Positions 8,010 through 16,920 are shown, counted from the stretch's first letter. The stretch: DNA of 64,000 nucleotides from Dyella_A sp035685805 (GCF_035685805.1 NZ_DASSAB010000026.1:1-64000); one strand, 5' to 3'. The notes: generated by a model from the sequence alone, not told the origin. Made by a program: numbers and translations.

Positions 8010-8587
8010 GGGGTGTCTCCTTCGGGCGGGGCGACGCGGCGCGGACGGCCAAACGGAAGCATCCGGCGCAGCACGTTGTCGTTGTCGAACACGTGGTGCT
8101 TGAGCGCCGCGCCCACGTGCACCACCAGGATCAGCAGCAGCGCCCAGAACAGCAGCTCGTGCACTTCGTGGACGGTCTTGGCCAGCGCTTCGTCCTTGCC
8201 GGCGATGGCCGGCAGGTTGAACAGCTTGAACCACTGCAGCGGAAAACCGCGCAGCGAGTTGAACCACCAGCCGGACAGCGGTATCGCCACGATCATCAGG
8301 TACAGCACGCCGTGGGTGGCGTGGGCGGCGAGCTGCTGCCAGCGCGGTGCCGGCTCCTCGCGCGGGCGGCGGTCCAGCGCGCGCCACATCAGCCGCAGCG
8401 CGAACAGCGCCAGCACCGTCAGGCCGATCGACTTGTGCCAGGCGTACACGCTGATCTTGCTCATCGACGGGGCCATGTCGGTCATCAGCAGGCCCCACAC
8501 GCCGTTGATCAGGATCGCCAGCGCCATGGTCCAGTGGAAGAACTTCGCGACACTGCCCCACTGGTGTTCGGTACTGCGCAGGCTCAT
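8006..8587 (-). CDS. Cytochrome b561
   Basis: A 193-residue, four-helix, inner-membrane di-heme cytochrome b561. Candidate axial histidines lie in AKFFHWTMA, YAWHKSIG, THGVLYLM and HEVHELLFW. The family is thought to shuttle electrons between the ubiquinol pool and periplasmic acceptors. ATG 8587 (MSLRSTEHQW) overlaps the stop of the upstream yceI-like gene by 4 nt (ATGA), and its own stop overlaps the next start. The three genes are therefore almost certainly translated as a unit. Pairing with YceI proteins is a common arrangement in proteobacteria. Confidence 0.92.
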   Translation of the reverse strand: MSLRSTEHQWGSVAKFFHWTMALAILINGVWGLLMTDMAPSMSKISVYAWHKSIGLTVLALFALRLMWRALDRRPREEPAPRWQQLAAHATHGVLYLMIVAIPLSGWWFNSLRGFPLQWFKLFNLPAIAGKDEALAKTVHEVHELLFWALLLILVVHVGAALKHHVFDNDNVLRRMLPFGRPRRVAPPEGDTP

Positions 8588-9225
8588 GGGTGTTCCTTGC
8601 CGCTGGGGGTGGCCGGAGCCGGTGTGGCGTCCGCGCCGTCGTCGCGGATCGCCTCGATCTCCAGCCACACCACCACGTCGTCACCGATGGAGTTGGCGAA
8701 CGCGGTGATGCCGAAGTCGCGACGGTGCAGCGTGGTGCGGCCGGAGAAACCGGCCACCGTGTGCATGCCGTAGATGGTGGTGGCCAGCCGGTTGAAGGTG
8801 AAGGCGATATCCAGTGGCCGGCTCACGCCGCGCAGGGTGAGCGTGCCGTGCAGCACGCCGTGGCGGTCGCCGGTGCGCTCCACCGAGGTGCTCGCGAAAT
8901 GTGCATAGCGATGCCCGGCGCCATCCAGCAGCGCGGGCTTGAGTACGGCGCGATTCCAGTCCGCGTCGCCCATGTCCAGGCTGGTGAGGTCAATGTCCAG
9001 CTCGGTGGACGAGGATGCCCAGTCGTCCGGATCGAACTTGAGCCAGCCGCGGCTCACGTGCAGCCGTCCAAACGGCCGCGAGTAGCCGTCGTGGGTGATG
9101 CTGAAAAGCACCTGGCTGTGCACGGTGTCGTAGCGGTAGTTCTGCAGCGCGGCGTGGGCGGGGACAGCCCACGTCACGGCGGCAAGCGCGACGGCGACAT
9201 GGCGAAGTAAGCGGAGCGAGCCCAT
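8584..9225 (-). CDS. YceI-family periplasmic protein (second copy)
   Basis: A 213-residue protein: signal peptide MGSLRLLRHVAVALAAVTWA (cleavage after AHA), then a YceI barrel with DTVHSQVLFSITHDG, the central HRYAHFASTSVERTG and GTLTLRGVSRPLDI. It is clearly paralogous to the copy at 7446-8009, but the C-terminus is extended and Ala/Pro-rich. ATG 9225 gives a clean signal peptide; no strong ribosome site precedes it. It is the first gene of the yceI-b561-yceI operon. Two different lipid-binding barrels around one cytochrome suggest handling of quinone-like molecules, which is inferred from the family. Confidence 0.88.
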   Translation of the reverse strand: MGSLRLLRHVAVALAAVTWAVPAHAALQNYRYDTVHSQVLFSITHDGYSRPFGRLHVSRGWLKFDPDDWASSSTELDIDLTSLDMGDADWNRAVLKPALLDGAGHRYAHFASTSVERTGDRHGVLHGTLTLRGVSRPLDIAFTFNRLATTIYGMHTVAGFSGRTTLHRRDFGITAFANSIGDDVVVWLEIEAIRDDGADATPAPATPSGKEHP

Positions 9226-9331
9226 CGCCGCAGTCTGGATGATTGTCGATGACGGTTCCAGCGTGCCTCGGCGAACAGATTGTCCTGCCCCGCGGTGGTT
9301 GGCCGCAGGGCAGGAGCCGCGCTGCGCCATG

Positions 9332-9541
9332 CTAGCGGTGGGCGGGCGGCCGCCGGCTCCTGCGGCAGCTCGCCGAAGGCCTTGCCGTGGCCGTCAGCGC
9401 CAGCGCGCAGGACACTCCCACGGCAAGCCCCATGGCCAGCGCGGTCAGCAGGCCGGTGCGGCTGGCGCCGGACACGGCGGCGAACATCAGCGTGAAGCCG
9501 GCGATCAGCACGGCAAATATGAAAATGCGCTGTCTTTTCAT
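9332..9541 (-). CDS. Small membrane protein
   Basis: A 69-residue protein with two hydrophobic segments (IFIFAVLIAGFTLMFAAVSG and LLTALAMGLAVGVSCALAL) and a basic C-terminal tail. ATG 9541 has a GAGGG site about 9 nt upstream. It lies 27 nt after the larger membrane-protein gene and follows the HTH gene on the same strand, so it is probably the last gene of a three-gene operon. The function is unknown. Confidence 0.6.
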   Translation of the reverse strand: MKRQRIFIFAVLIAGFTLMFAAVSGASRTGLLTALAMGLAVGVSCALALTATARPSASCRRSRRPPAHR

Positions 9542-9568
9542 GCGGCATGCCCTCGACGGCGGCGGATC

Positions 9569-10228
9569 TCAATGCATGCCGCGTCGGATCGACAGCGTGG
9601 CGCTCACCACCAGGTACACGGCCATCATCACCACCAGGGCGTCCCACAGGCTGGCCGCCGGCAGCAGGCCGAGCTTCTCGCCCGATGCCCACAGCAGCAG
9701 CGCCGACTGCAGCACCCAGAAGCAGATGATCGAGCCGTCGGCCACCAGGGCGCGCAGGAACTCGTCCGACTGGCGCCAGATGGCGTAGTTCCAGAACGTC
9801 TGCAGGGCGAACAGCCCCACGATCAGCGCCATCGCAGCCATGCGCATGGTGCTGGATGCACCGCCGGGCAGCAGCCCCACCAGCACCGGCAGCGCGAGCA
9901 GCACGCCGGCGAGCAGCAGCACGACGCTTTGTGTGCGGTAGAAGCGCATCTGCGCCGGCGTGGCAGGACGCGGTTCGGCCGGGTCGGCCATGCGTCCGGC
10001 GATGCGGCGGTTGGAACCGGCCACCAGGATGGCCAGCCCGGTGGCGATCATCCACGCGGCAATCGCCAGGGCGGCCACGTCCGACCACGCCAAGTGCAGC
10101 CCGGGCGCGCCGTGCTTGACCAGCCGGCCGACGAGATAACCGAACGGCGCACCGACAATCATGCCGGCCACGGCCAGCACGGCAGTGTTGCGGCGCTTGC
10201 GTGACTTGGTAGCGGCTTCGTTATTCAT
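9569..10228 (-). CDS. Multi-spanning membrane protein linked to an HTH regulator
   Basis: A 219-residue protein with about six hydrophobic segments, for example NTAVLAVAGMIVGAPFGYLV, LLLAGVLLALPVLVGLLPGG and DALVVMMAVYLVVSATL. It has no enzymatic motif I recognise. ATG 10228 (MNNEAATKSRKRR) has a GGGAG site and overlaps the end of the HTH gene by 8 nt, a sign of translational coupling. Small Cro/CI-like regulators coupled to such membrane proteins are widespread; the membrane partner may modulate the regulator, but that is inference. Confidence 0.7.
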   Translation of the reverse strand: MNNEAATKSRKRRNTAVLAVAGMIVGAPFGYLVGRLVKHGAPGLHLAWSDVAALAIAAWMIATGLAILVAGSNRRIAGRMADPAEPRPATPAQMRFYRTQSVVLLLAGVLLALPVLVGLLPGGASSTMRMAAMALIVGLFALQTFWNYAIWRQSDEFLRALVADGSIICFWVLQSALLLWASGEKLGLLPAASLWDALVVMMAVYLVVSATLSIRRGMH

Positions 10229-10445
10229 GTTGGGAGGCTCCCGTTGCAGGGGTGAGATCGGGCCGGAAGACGGCCTCGACCGTCTGTCCGAACACGTCGG
10301 CAATCTTGAAAGCGAGCAGCAGGCTGGGATCGTGCTTGCCGGTCTCGATGGCGTTGACCGCCTGGCGCGACACGCCGATGCGGTCGCCGAGCTCGGCCTG
10401 GCTCCAGCCCTGTTCCGCGCGCAGCACGCGCAGCCGGTTTTCCAT
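10221..10445 (-). CDS. Small Cro/CI-type HTH transcriptional regulator
   Basis: A 74-residue protein that is almost entirely a helix-turn-helix domain. It has the pattern LRAEQGWSQAELGDRIGVSR (7-26) followed by the recognition helix QAVNAIETGKHDPSL. It resembles the short YgzD/YozG-like XRE regulators. It is the first gene of an operon with two membrane proteins and shares 8 nt with the next. The direct repeats at 11514-11568 could be targets of such a regulator, but nothing in the sequence ties them together. Confidence 0.88.
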   Translation of the reverse strand: MENRLRVLRAEQGWSQAELGDRIGVSRQAVNAIETGKHDPSLLLAFKIADVFGQTVEAVFRPDLTPATGASQHE

Positions 10446-10523
10446 GGATCGTTTCTCCGCGAGGGGTCGCCGTGACGGCGACCTGGGGCAGCACCGCGCG
10501 AGCGCGGCGCTGCCGCCGTGGGC

Positions 10524-11444
10524 TTACTGCACCCGTTCGACCGTGTAGCCGCGCTGGGTCAGCAGCGCCTGCACGCTGTCCGGCCCGCCGTTGAGGTGCG
10601 CCGCACCTACCGCCACGAAGCTGGTGCCCTGGCCTTTCAGCCGCTGGTCCAGCGCGTCCGCCCAGGCGCGGTTGCGCTGGACGATCAGCGTGTCGTAGAG
10701 CGCCGGCGACTGCTTGGCCATGTACTGGCTGGTGATGCGGGCGATCGTCGGCACGTCGCCCGCCTGCCAGGCGGTGACCAGCTGGTCGAGCCGCTTGGCG
10801 CCGCCGTCGACGTCGTCCAGCGTGGCGCGCAGCATCGCCACTTCGGTGGCCTGGGGCATGTCGGCGAAGAAGTGCATCTGCTGCTGCATCGTCTCCAGCC
10901 CGCGCACCGGCTTGCCCAGCTCAGCCGACTTGGCCTTGAGCTTGATCTCGACGCCGCTCTTGGGGTCGTAGCCGGCCTGCAGCAGCGGCAGCGTGGCCAG
11001 CGACAGGCTGACCAGCCACGGGCGCATCGGCTCCAGCGCCTTTTCGCCGGCAGCGATGCCGGCAGCCTTGGCCGCCGCGTCCACCCGGGCGAGGTCGGCA
11101 GCATCGACCTTGCCCGACAGCGGGTGCGCCGGATCCAGCCCGAGCGACTGGATCATCGGCTGCAGCTTGGCCGCGTCATCGGCATCGGGTACTTCGAGCC
11201 AGAGGTCGTCGCTGGCGGCGAGCGCCTTGTCCAGCGCCGGCGTGTCCCACGGCTGCGCGGGGCGCAGCACGTGCACGGTGCCGTAGAGGTAGATGCTGGC
11301 GTGCGGCCCGGTCACCCGCCACAGCGCAGGGTCGGCCGCGGCCACGGTAGAGCACAGCAGGGCGCCCAGCCCCAGCGCGAGGCGCAGCAGGCGGGTGGAG
11401 AAACCGGAACGGCTGGCGCGGGTGGAACCGCTGGCAACGAGCAT
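10524..11444 (-). CDS. TraB/GumN-family protein
   Basis: A 306-residue exported protein of the TraB/GumN (Tiki-like) family. An N-terminal hydrophobic stretch (LLRLALGLGALLCSTVAAA) acts as signal peptide. The core begins with the hallmark IYLYGTVHVL and ends with VGAAHLNGGPDSVQALL and RGYTVERV. Relatives are putative metalloproteases, but bacterial roles are mostly unknown. ATG 11444 is chosen because GGAGTG lies at a good distance; the frame is open to 11492. A clear sigma-70-type promoter with direct repeats sits about 80-110 nt upstream. Confidence 0.85.
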   Translation of the reverse strand: MLVASGSTRASRSGFSTRLLRLALGLGALLCSTVAAADPALWRVTGPHASIYLYGTVHVLRPAQPWDTPALDKALAASDDLWLEVPDADDAAKLQPMIQSLGLDPAHPLSGKVDAADLARVDAAAKAAGIAAGEKALEPMRPWLVSLSLATLPLLQAGYDPKSGVEIKLKAKSAELGKPVRGLETMQQQMHFFADMPQATEVAMLRATLDDVDGGAKRLDQLVTAWQAGDVPTIARITSQYMAKQSPALYDTLIVQRNRAWADALDQRLKGQGTSFVAVGAAHLNGGPDSVQALLTQRGYTVERVQ

Positions 11445-11513
11445 GGCGAGCACTCCGTGGCATGGATGGTGGAAGGCGCAGCGATCGCGCAAATGGAAGG
11501 TCGACGCGACATT

Positions 11514-11568
11514 GTGACAAGCAAACCTTACATTTGCCGCGACGCAGGTGTCAAGTAGGCCTTACATT
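11514..11568 (-). repeat. Two 21-bp direct repeats in the TraB/GumN promoter
   Basis: Two copies of a 21-bp motif (plus coordinates 11514-11534 and 11548-11568) share 17 of 21 bases. On the minus strand each reads AATGTAAGG, two variable bases, T, a purine, CTTG, a variable base, CAC. Their centres are 34 bp apart, close to three helical turns. They overlap the -35 and -10 elements of the promoter, so they look like operator sites for a dimeric regulator. Confidence 0.55.
11525..11554 (-). promoter_or_regulatory. Sigma-70-like promoter of the TraB/GumN gene
   Basis: On the minus strand TTGACA (plus 11549-11554) and TAAGGT (plus 11525-11530) are separated by 18 bp. This would give a 5' leader of about 75 nt before the ATG at 11444. 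Each hexamer lies within a copy of the 21-bp direct repeat, which suggests that a bound regulator would control access directly. Confidence 0.55.
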
Positions 11569-11667
11569 GTGTCGTGATGACCTGACTTGGCGAGAGGGCG
11601 GTCCGACGCCGCGATGCAGGTGCCGTCGTCTCGGCGGCCGGGTTCGCGGGATCGGCCGCGTGCCTGA

Positions 11668-13143
11668 TCAGTCCCGGGCGATGCGCGGCGCGCGTTCGCG
11701 CAGGGCGTCCGCCGTGAGCGTGGCCATCGCGGCAAGCCGGGTGCGGTTGCCGTCGGTGAGCAGGGTTTTCAGGCGGTCGCCCGCGTCGTGCTGGTCCAGC
11801 GCATGGCGCTCGCTGAGCGACGCGGCCAGCGCGCGACCCATGGCATCGAAGATCAGCGCGTAGGCGAATGCGTGCAGCACGCCACCGCCCAGCGTGCCCA
11901 GGCCCGGGAACGCCTTGAGCGCGTTGCCGGCAATCGCCAGCACGATCGAGCTGCCGGTACGCACGGTCAGCCTGGCCTGTTGCACGAAATCGTCGATCTG
12001 CACGTCGCTCACGCGCACCTCGTACAGCGCCGCCAGCTCGCGCGTCAGCGCTGCGGCGAGCGCGCCCTGGATCAGCAGGTCGCTGCCCGGTGCCACCGCG
12101 GCCATCGCGCCGACCACCGCGCGGCGGGCGTATCGGCGCACCACCTGCTCGGCCTGCTCGCTGCGCGTGCGCGCCTCGAGCGAGCCGGTACGTTCGTGCA
12201 GGCCGGCCAGCACGGCGTTCTCCCGCGCCGGCTCCAGCGCGTCCGCGCCCGGCGCGGTGAGCCGCGACAGTGCCTCGAGCAGGGGCCCGATCGCCGGCGC
12301 GCGCTGGCGCTGCACCCGTTCCGATCCCCCATCGTGCGCGAGCCGGCGCTGGAACTGCTCGCTGCCGCCGGCGCTGATCGCCACCACCGCGGCGGCCTCG
12401 GGCACGCGCTCGCGCAGGCGGTGCAGGAGCTGGTCCAGCTCGTCCGCGCGCCACTGGTCGGCCTTGTTCAGCGCCAGCAGCAGCGGCTTGCCGAACCCCG
12501 CCAGCCAGCGCACCTCCTGCGCCTGGCTGCGGCTGAGGTCGCCGGCGCAGAGGTAGACCACCGCATGCGCGCGCAACGCCTCGTCGCGCGCCAGCGCCTC
12601 GTGCGCCTCGCCGCCGGCCTCGCGGCTGCCGGGCACGTCCGCCAGCACCAGCGTGCGGCCGTCGGGGAGTTGCCCGTCGACGTGCGCCACCTGGCGGGTG
12701 GTGCCGCCGCGCACGTCGCTGGGTGCGATCGCCTGCGGCGCCAACGCGCGCAACAGGCTCGACTTGCCGGTGGAAATTTCGCCGAACAGGGCAACGTAGA
12801 CGCGGCCGCTGGTCTTTCGCCGATCCAGCTCGCCCAGTTCATGCTGCAGCGGCTGCGTGTCGGCGCCGTGCTCGCCCAACCGCACGATGCGCGCCTGCAG
12901 GCTGGCGCGATCCGGCGCGCGCACCGGCCGCCGCCGGGGCGCGGGCCGCAGCAGCCACCACAGCACTGCCAGCCCGAGCGCAGCAAACCCCGCCAGCGCC
13001 GCCCCGAGGGTCCACTGCAGCCAGCCCGGCAGGGCGAGAAAACGCTGCGCCAGCGCCAGTGCGCGCTCGGCCGCGCCAAACAGCAGCCACAGCAGGGCGG
13101 CGATGGCGATGGCGGCGAGCAGCAGGCGCAGGCGACGGGACAT
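11668..13143 (-). CDS. Membrane-anchored dynamin/Era-like GTPase
   Basis: A 491-residue protein. Two N-terminal membrane helices (about 5-22 and 43-65) are followed by a P-loop GTPase domain with GEISTGKS (121-128), DVPG (169-172) and NKAD (226-229). A C-terminal hydrophobic DUF697-like region (about 345-440) contains GALAAALTRELAALYEV. It resembles the GTPase at 6073-7437 but adds the N-terminal anchor and a helical insert around 280-300. The start ATG 13143 lies 150 bp from the divergent sensor kinase. The cellular role is unknown; attachment to the inner membrane is inferred. Confidence 0.8.
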   Translation of the reverse strand: MSRRLRLLLAAIAIAALLWLLFGAAERALALAQRFLALPGWLQWTLGAALAGFAALGLAVLWWLLRPAPRRRPVRAPDRASLQARIVRLGEHGADTQPLQHELGELDRRKTSGRVYVALFGEISTGKSSLLRALAPQAIAPSDVRGGTTRQVAHVDGQLPDGRTLVLADVPGSREAGGEAHEALARDEALRAHAVVYLCAGDLSRSQAQEVRWLAGFGKPLLLALNKADQWRADELDQLLHRLRERVPEAAAVVAISAGGSEQFQRRLAHDGGSERVQRQRAPAIGPLLEALSRLTAPGADALEPARENAVLAGLHERTGSLEARTRSEQAEQVVRRYARRAVVGAMAAVAPGSDLLIQGALAAALTRELAALYEVRVSDVQIDDFVQQARLTVRTGSSIVLAIAGNALKAFPGLGTLGGGVLHAFAYALIFDAMGRALAASLSERHALDQHDAGDRLKTLLTDGNRTRLAAMATLTADALRERAPRIARD

Positions 13144-13217
13144 GCCCCGATTCTAGGTGCAGCTCCCAGGCCCCTGTCATCGCGGGCAGACGCCATGGGT
13201 CGGCGGAGCGGGCTTTT

Positions 13218-13229
13218 TTTGGCATCATC
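13218..13229 (+). promoter_or_regulatory. 12-bp motif shared by both sensor-kinase genes
   Basis: TTTGGCATCATC occurs here, 64 nt before the first kinase gene, and again at 16909-16920, 38 nt before the second. An identical 12-mer upstream of two tandem paralogues could be a retained promoter or operator, or simply duplicated flank. Confidence 0.4.
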
Positions 13230-13293
13230 TGCCGCTTGCGCCAGTCCGCGGGGAGCGTGTTGCGGCGGCGCAGGGCTGTAGGGGATACGTCTT

Positions 13294-16200
13294 ATGCGGG
13301 CGGTTTGGCTTGGAGGATGGTTGGCGCTGCTGACAGCGGCCGGCACCGCCGTGGCTGCCCCTCCCGCAGGCTCGCCCGCGGCGTCGCCCGCCGTGGTGCC
13401 ACCGGCGCAGGCATTGCCGCTGGCCACGCCGCAGTTTCGCCGCTACGGGCTGGCCGACGGCCTGCCCGGCGCGCTGGTCTACGCGGTGGCGCAGGATCAC
13501 CAGGGCGCCATGTGGTTCGGCACCACCAGTGGTCTGGCCCGCTACGACGGCGTCGGCTTCACCGTGTTCCGCCATGACGTGGCCGATCCCGATTCGCTCG
13601 CCAGCAATCCCATCTACACGGTGACGGTGGATCGCGCCGGGCGCGTGTGGGCTGGCGGCGTGTCCGGCGGCCTGAGTCGCTACGAGCCGACCCGCGGCGG
13701 CTTCACGCACTGGCAGCACGACGATGCCGATCCGGCCAGCCTGTCGCACGACGAGGTGTGGTCGATCGCGCAGACGCCGGACGGCCAGCTGTGGGTGGCG
13801 ACCGAGGGCGGGCTCGATCGGCTGCGCGAGGATGGCCGCCACTTCGACCACGTGCAGGACACCACCCGGCCAGCCGGTGCCGGCGACCGTGGCCTGGGCA
13901 CCACCCGCGCGCTGCTGGCCGAGGACAACGGGCGCCTGTGGATCGGCACCGAGCAGGCGATCTACCGGCGCGACGGCGACGGCAGCCTGCATCGGGTAAC
14001 GCTGGATCCGTCGCTCCGCGGCACGCCGGGCAAGATCTGGCGCATCGAGGGTGGCGGCAACGATGTGCGCATCGCCACCAGCGACGGGCTGCTGCAGATC
14101 GGCGACGACGGCGTCGCCCGACCGATCTCGCCGCAGCTCGATGGCGTGCGCACGATGAGCAGCCAGCGCGACAAGCGCGGGCGGCTGTGGCTGGGGACCA
14201 AGGACGGCGCGTGGTTGCGCGAGGCGGACGGCCGCTTCCGCGCCTTCCCCGGCCACCCGCTGCTGCCGGGCGGATTCCCCGCCGACTGGATCTGGCAGAT
14301 CGCGCGCGATCGCGAAGGCGGCCTGTGGTTTGCCGTGGCCGACGGCGGCGTGGCGTACCTGGGCCCGAACTGGGACGGCTTCAGCCGCATGACGCACGTG
14401 CCGGACGACCCGGCCAGCCTCGCCACCACCGCCGCCGAGGTGGTGCAGCTCAGCCGCGACAACCAGCTGTGGGTGGGGGAGGTCGGCGGCATCGACAAGC
14501 TCGACCCGGCCACCGGCCACGTCGAACACGTGGTGCGCCACCTCGACGACTCGATCATCTCGCTGGCCGAGGACGCACGCGGCCAGCTGTGGGCGGTGGG
14601 GCAGGGCGCGCTGTACGTCGTGGCCGACGGCAAGGCGGTGCCGCTGGACGTCGGCGCCGACGGCCCGTCGCGACCCAACCGCGTGGTGGCCGCCAGCGAC
14701 GGGCGCATCTTCGTCGCCTCCTGGGGCGACGGCATCTTCGCCATCGACACCCAGACCCGCCAGGTGCAGCCCGTGCCGATGCCCGACGGCGACCTGCTGC
14801 GGCAGGTGTCGGTGCTGTGCACGCGTGCCGGCGAGCCGTGGTATGCCACCGCCGGCGGGCTGCTGCGCTACGACGCGGACCAGCGCCGGATGGTGTTCGT
14901 GGAGGGCGTGCCGCGGCGGTTCGTGGTGGCCGTGGCGATGGACAGCAGCGGTTTCTGGGTGGCCTGGGAGAACGCGCTGGAGCACTACCGCTATGTCGAC
15001 GGGCGTGCCCTGCGCGACCAGGTGGCGCCGGTGCCGGTGGACTGGCAGAGCCGCGACATCCTGGGCATGCGCGCCGACCGCGAGGACCGCCTGTGGCTGT
15101 TCGCCAACCAGGGCCTGTGGCGGTTCGAGCCGTCCAGCGGGCGGTTCACCCGCTTCGGCGCGCAGGACGGCCTGCTCGATGGCGAGTTCGACAATGACCG
15201 CACCGCGCTGCTCGCCAACGGCATGATCTACGGCGCCACCAAGAGCGGCGTGGTCGGCTTCAGCCCGGAGCGACTGGCCGCACGGCCGCCGCTGCAGGTG
15301 GCGCCGACGGTGGCGGTGAGCGCGATCTCGGTGCGTCGCGACGGCGCGATGCGCGCGCTGCCGCTGGATGGGCGGCAGGTGTCGGTGGGCTGGCACGATC
15401 GCGACCTGCGGATCGTGGCGCGGGTGTCTTCGTACATCAATCCGGCGGCCAACCGTTACCGCTTCCGGCTGCGCGGTTTCGACACCGACTGGGTCGACGT
15501 GGGCGCCCACGGCGAGCGCGAGTTCGCCGGCCTGGGCGCCGGCCAGTACACGCTGGAGATCATGGCCGCCGGCCCGGCCGGTCCGTGGGGCGCGCTCGCC
15601 GTGCCGCTGTCGATCCAGGTGCAGGCGCCGCCGTGGCTGCGCTGGTGGGCCTGGCTGGCCTACGCGGGCCTGCTGCTGCTGGGCGCGGTGTCGCTGGCGC
15701 TGGCCTGGCGCCGCCGCGTGGCGCAGCGCCACCGGATCCAGCTGGCCGAGCAGCAACGGTTCCTGGCCGAACAGGCCAGCGCCGCGAAGACCCAGTTCCT
15801 GGCCACGCTGAGCCACGAGATCCGCACGCCGATGACCGGCGTGATCGGCATGGCCGAGCTGCTGCTGACCACGCCGCTGCAGCCGGACCAGAACGACTAC
15901 GCCCAGGCCATGCAGCGATCCGGCGTGATGCTGCTGAAGCTGCTCAACGACGCGCTCGACCTGGCGCGCATCGAGGCGGGCCGGTTCGAGCTCGATCCGG
16001 CGCCGTTCTCGCCGCGCCAGCTGCTGGCGGACATCGCCCACCTGATCGGTGCGCAGGCCCAGGCCAAGGGACTGGAGTTTGCACTGCAGATCGCCGACGA
16101 CCTGCCCGCCACGCTGGTCGGCGACGTGGTGCGGGTGGAGCAGGTGCTGCTCAACCTGACCACCAACGCGGTGAAATTCACCGAGCGCGGGCGCGTCACG

Positions 16201-16884
16201 CTGGGTGCCGAGCGCTACCGCGACGGCGTGATGTTCAGCGTGCGCGACACCGGTCCGGGTATTCCGGAGGCCAGCCAGTCGCGGCTGTTCCAGCGCTTCG
16301 AGCAGGAGAACGGGCCGCAGCGGCGTGCCGGCAGCGGACTGGGCCTGGCGATCTGCCGCGAGCTGGTCACGCTGATGCGCGGCTCGATCGAGCTGGAGTC
16401 GCGGCTGGCGTACGGCAGCACCTTCCGCGTGCGCCTGCCGCTGCGCGAGCCGATCGACCCGGTGGCGCTGGCGCCGGCCGCGGGCGCGCGGCGCCAGCGC
16501 GTGCTGCACGTGCTGCTGGTGGAGGACGACGTCACCGTGGCGGCGGTGATCCGCGGCCTGCTCGAGCGCCAGGGCCATTCGATCACCTACGTCGGGCACG
16601 GCCTGGCAGCCCTGGTCGAGCTCGGCAACGGACCGTTCGACGTGCTGCTGCTGGACCTGGACCTGCCCGGCGTGGACGGCTTCCAGCTGGCCCGGTTGAT
16701 CCGCCAGCGCGAGCAGCCGGGCGAGCACCTGCCGATCGTGGCGATCACCGCCCGCGCCGGCGGCAACGAGGAGGTGCTCACGCGCGAGGCGGGCATGGAC
16801 GGTTTCCTGCGCAAGCCGCTGTCGGGCGACCAGCTGGCGCGGGCGATGGACCTTGCGATCGCCGCCGCCGCCGTGCCGGCCTGA
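13294..16884 (+). CDS. Hybrid two-component sensor kinase with Reg_prop beta-propeller
   Basis: A 1196-residue hybrid kinase. A signal peptide (MRAVWLGGWLALLTAAGTAVA) leads a large periplasmic sensor of Reg_prop repeats, visible as LWVATEGGLDRL, LWIGTEQA, LWLGTKDGAWL and LWVGEVGGIDKL. A Y_Y_Y module (NRYRFRLRGFDTDWVD) and a membrane helix near 785-805 follow. The cytoplasmic part has a HisKA with His841 (LSHEIRTPMTG), an HATPase with NAVKFTERG, DTGPGI and GSGLGLAI, and a C-terminal receiver with Asp1121 (LLLDLDLPGVDG). Unlike Bacteroides HTCS proteins it has no DNA-binding domain, and no response regulator lies nearby, so phosphate must pass to an unlinked partner. The ATG at 13294 gives a clean signal peptide. 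Confidence 0.92.
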   Translation: MRAVWLGGWLALLTAAGTAVAAPPAGSPAASPAVVPPAQALPLATPQFRRYGLADGLPGALVYAVAQDHQGAMWFGTTSGLARYDGVGFTVFRHDVADPDSLASNPIYTVTVDRAGRVWAGGVSGGLSRYEPTRGGFTHWQHDDADPASLSHDEVWSIAQTPDGQLWVATEGGLDRLREDGRHFDHVQDTTRPAGAGDRGLGTTRALLAEDNGRLWIGTEQAIYRRDGDGSLHRVTLDPSLRGTPGKIWRIEGGGNDVRIATSDGLLQIGDDGVARPISPQLDGVRTMSSQRDKRGRLWLGTKDGAWLREADGRFRAFPGHPLLPGGFPADWIWQIARDREGGLWFAVADGGVAYLGPNWDGFSRMTHVPDDPASLATTAAEVVQLSRDNQLWVGEVGGIDKLDPATGHVEHVVRHLDDSIISLAEDARGQLWAVGQGALYVVADGKAVPLDVGADGPSRPNRVVAASDGRIFVASWGDGIFAIDTQTRQVQPVPMPDGDLLRQVSVLCTRAGEPWYATAGGLLRYDADQRRMVFVEGVPRRFVVAVAMDSSGFWVAWENALEHYRYVDGRALRDQVAPVPVDWQSRDILGMRADREDRLWLFANQGLWRFEPSSGRFTRFGAQDGLLDGEFDNDRTALLANGMIYGATKSGVVGFSPERLAARPPLQVAPTVAVSAISVRRDGAMRALPLDGRQVSVGWHDRDLRIVARVSSYINPAANRYRFRLRGFDTDWVDVGAHGEREFAGLGAGQYTLEIMAAGPAGPWGALAVPLSIQVQAPPWLRWWAWLAYAGLLLLGAVSLALAWRRRVAQRHRIQLAEQQRFLAEQASAAKTQFLATLSHEIRTPMTGVIGMAELLLTTPLQPDQNDYAQAMQRSGVMLLKLLNDALDLARIEAGRFELDPAPFSPRQLLADIAHLIGAQAQAKGLEFALQIADDLPATLVGDVVRVEQVLLNLTTNAVKFTERGRVTLGAERYRDGVMFSVRDTGPGIPEASQSRLFQRFEQENGPQRRAGSGLGLAICRELVTLMRGSIELESRLAYGSTFRVRLPLREPIDPVALAPAAGARRQRVLHVLLVEDDVTVAAVIRGLLERQGHSITYVGHGLAALVELGNGPFDVLLLDLDLPGVDGFQLARLIRQREQPGEHLPIVAITARAGGNEEVLTREAGMDGFLRKPLSGDQLARAMDLAIAAAAVPA

Positions 16885-16908
16885 GAGCGGACCACACGAT
16901 GCCGCGGA

Positions 16909-16920
16909 TTTGGCATCATC
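16909..16920 (+). promoter_or_regulatory. Second copy of the 12-bp kinase-upstream motif
   Basis: This TTTGGCATCATC is identical to 13218-13229. It sits in the 74-bp gap between the two kinase genes, so the downstream gene may have its own promoter rather than depend on read-through. Confidence 0.4.

Noticed and set aside
7438..8052. Upstream extension of the first GTPase to a 659-residue protein
   Set aside because: The extension is the out-of-frame reading of the yceI-like gene; MERDALW at 7437 is the natural start.
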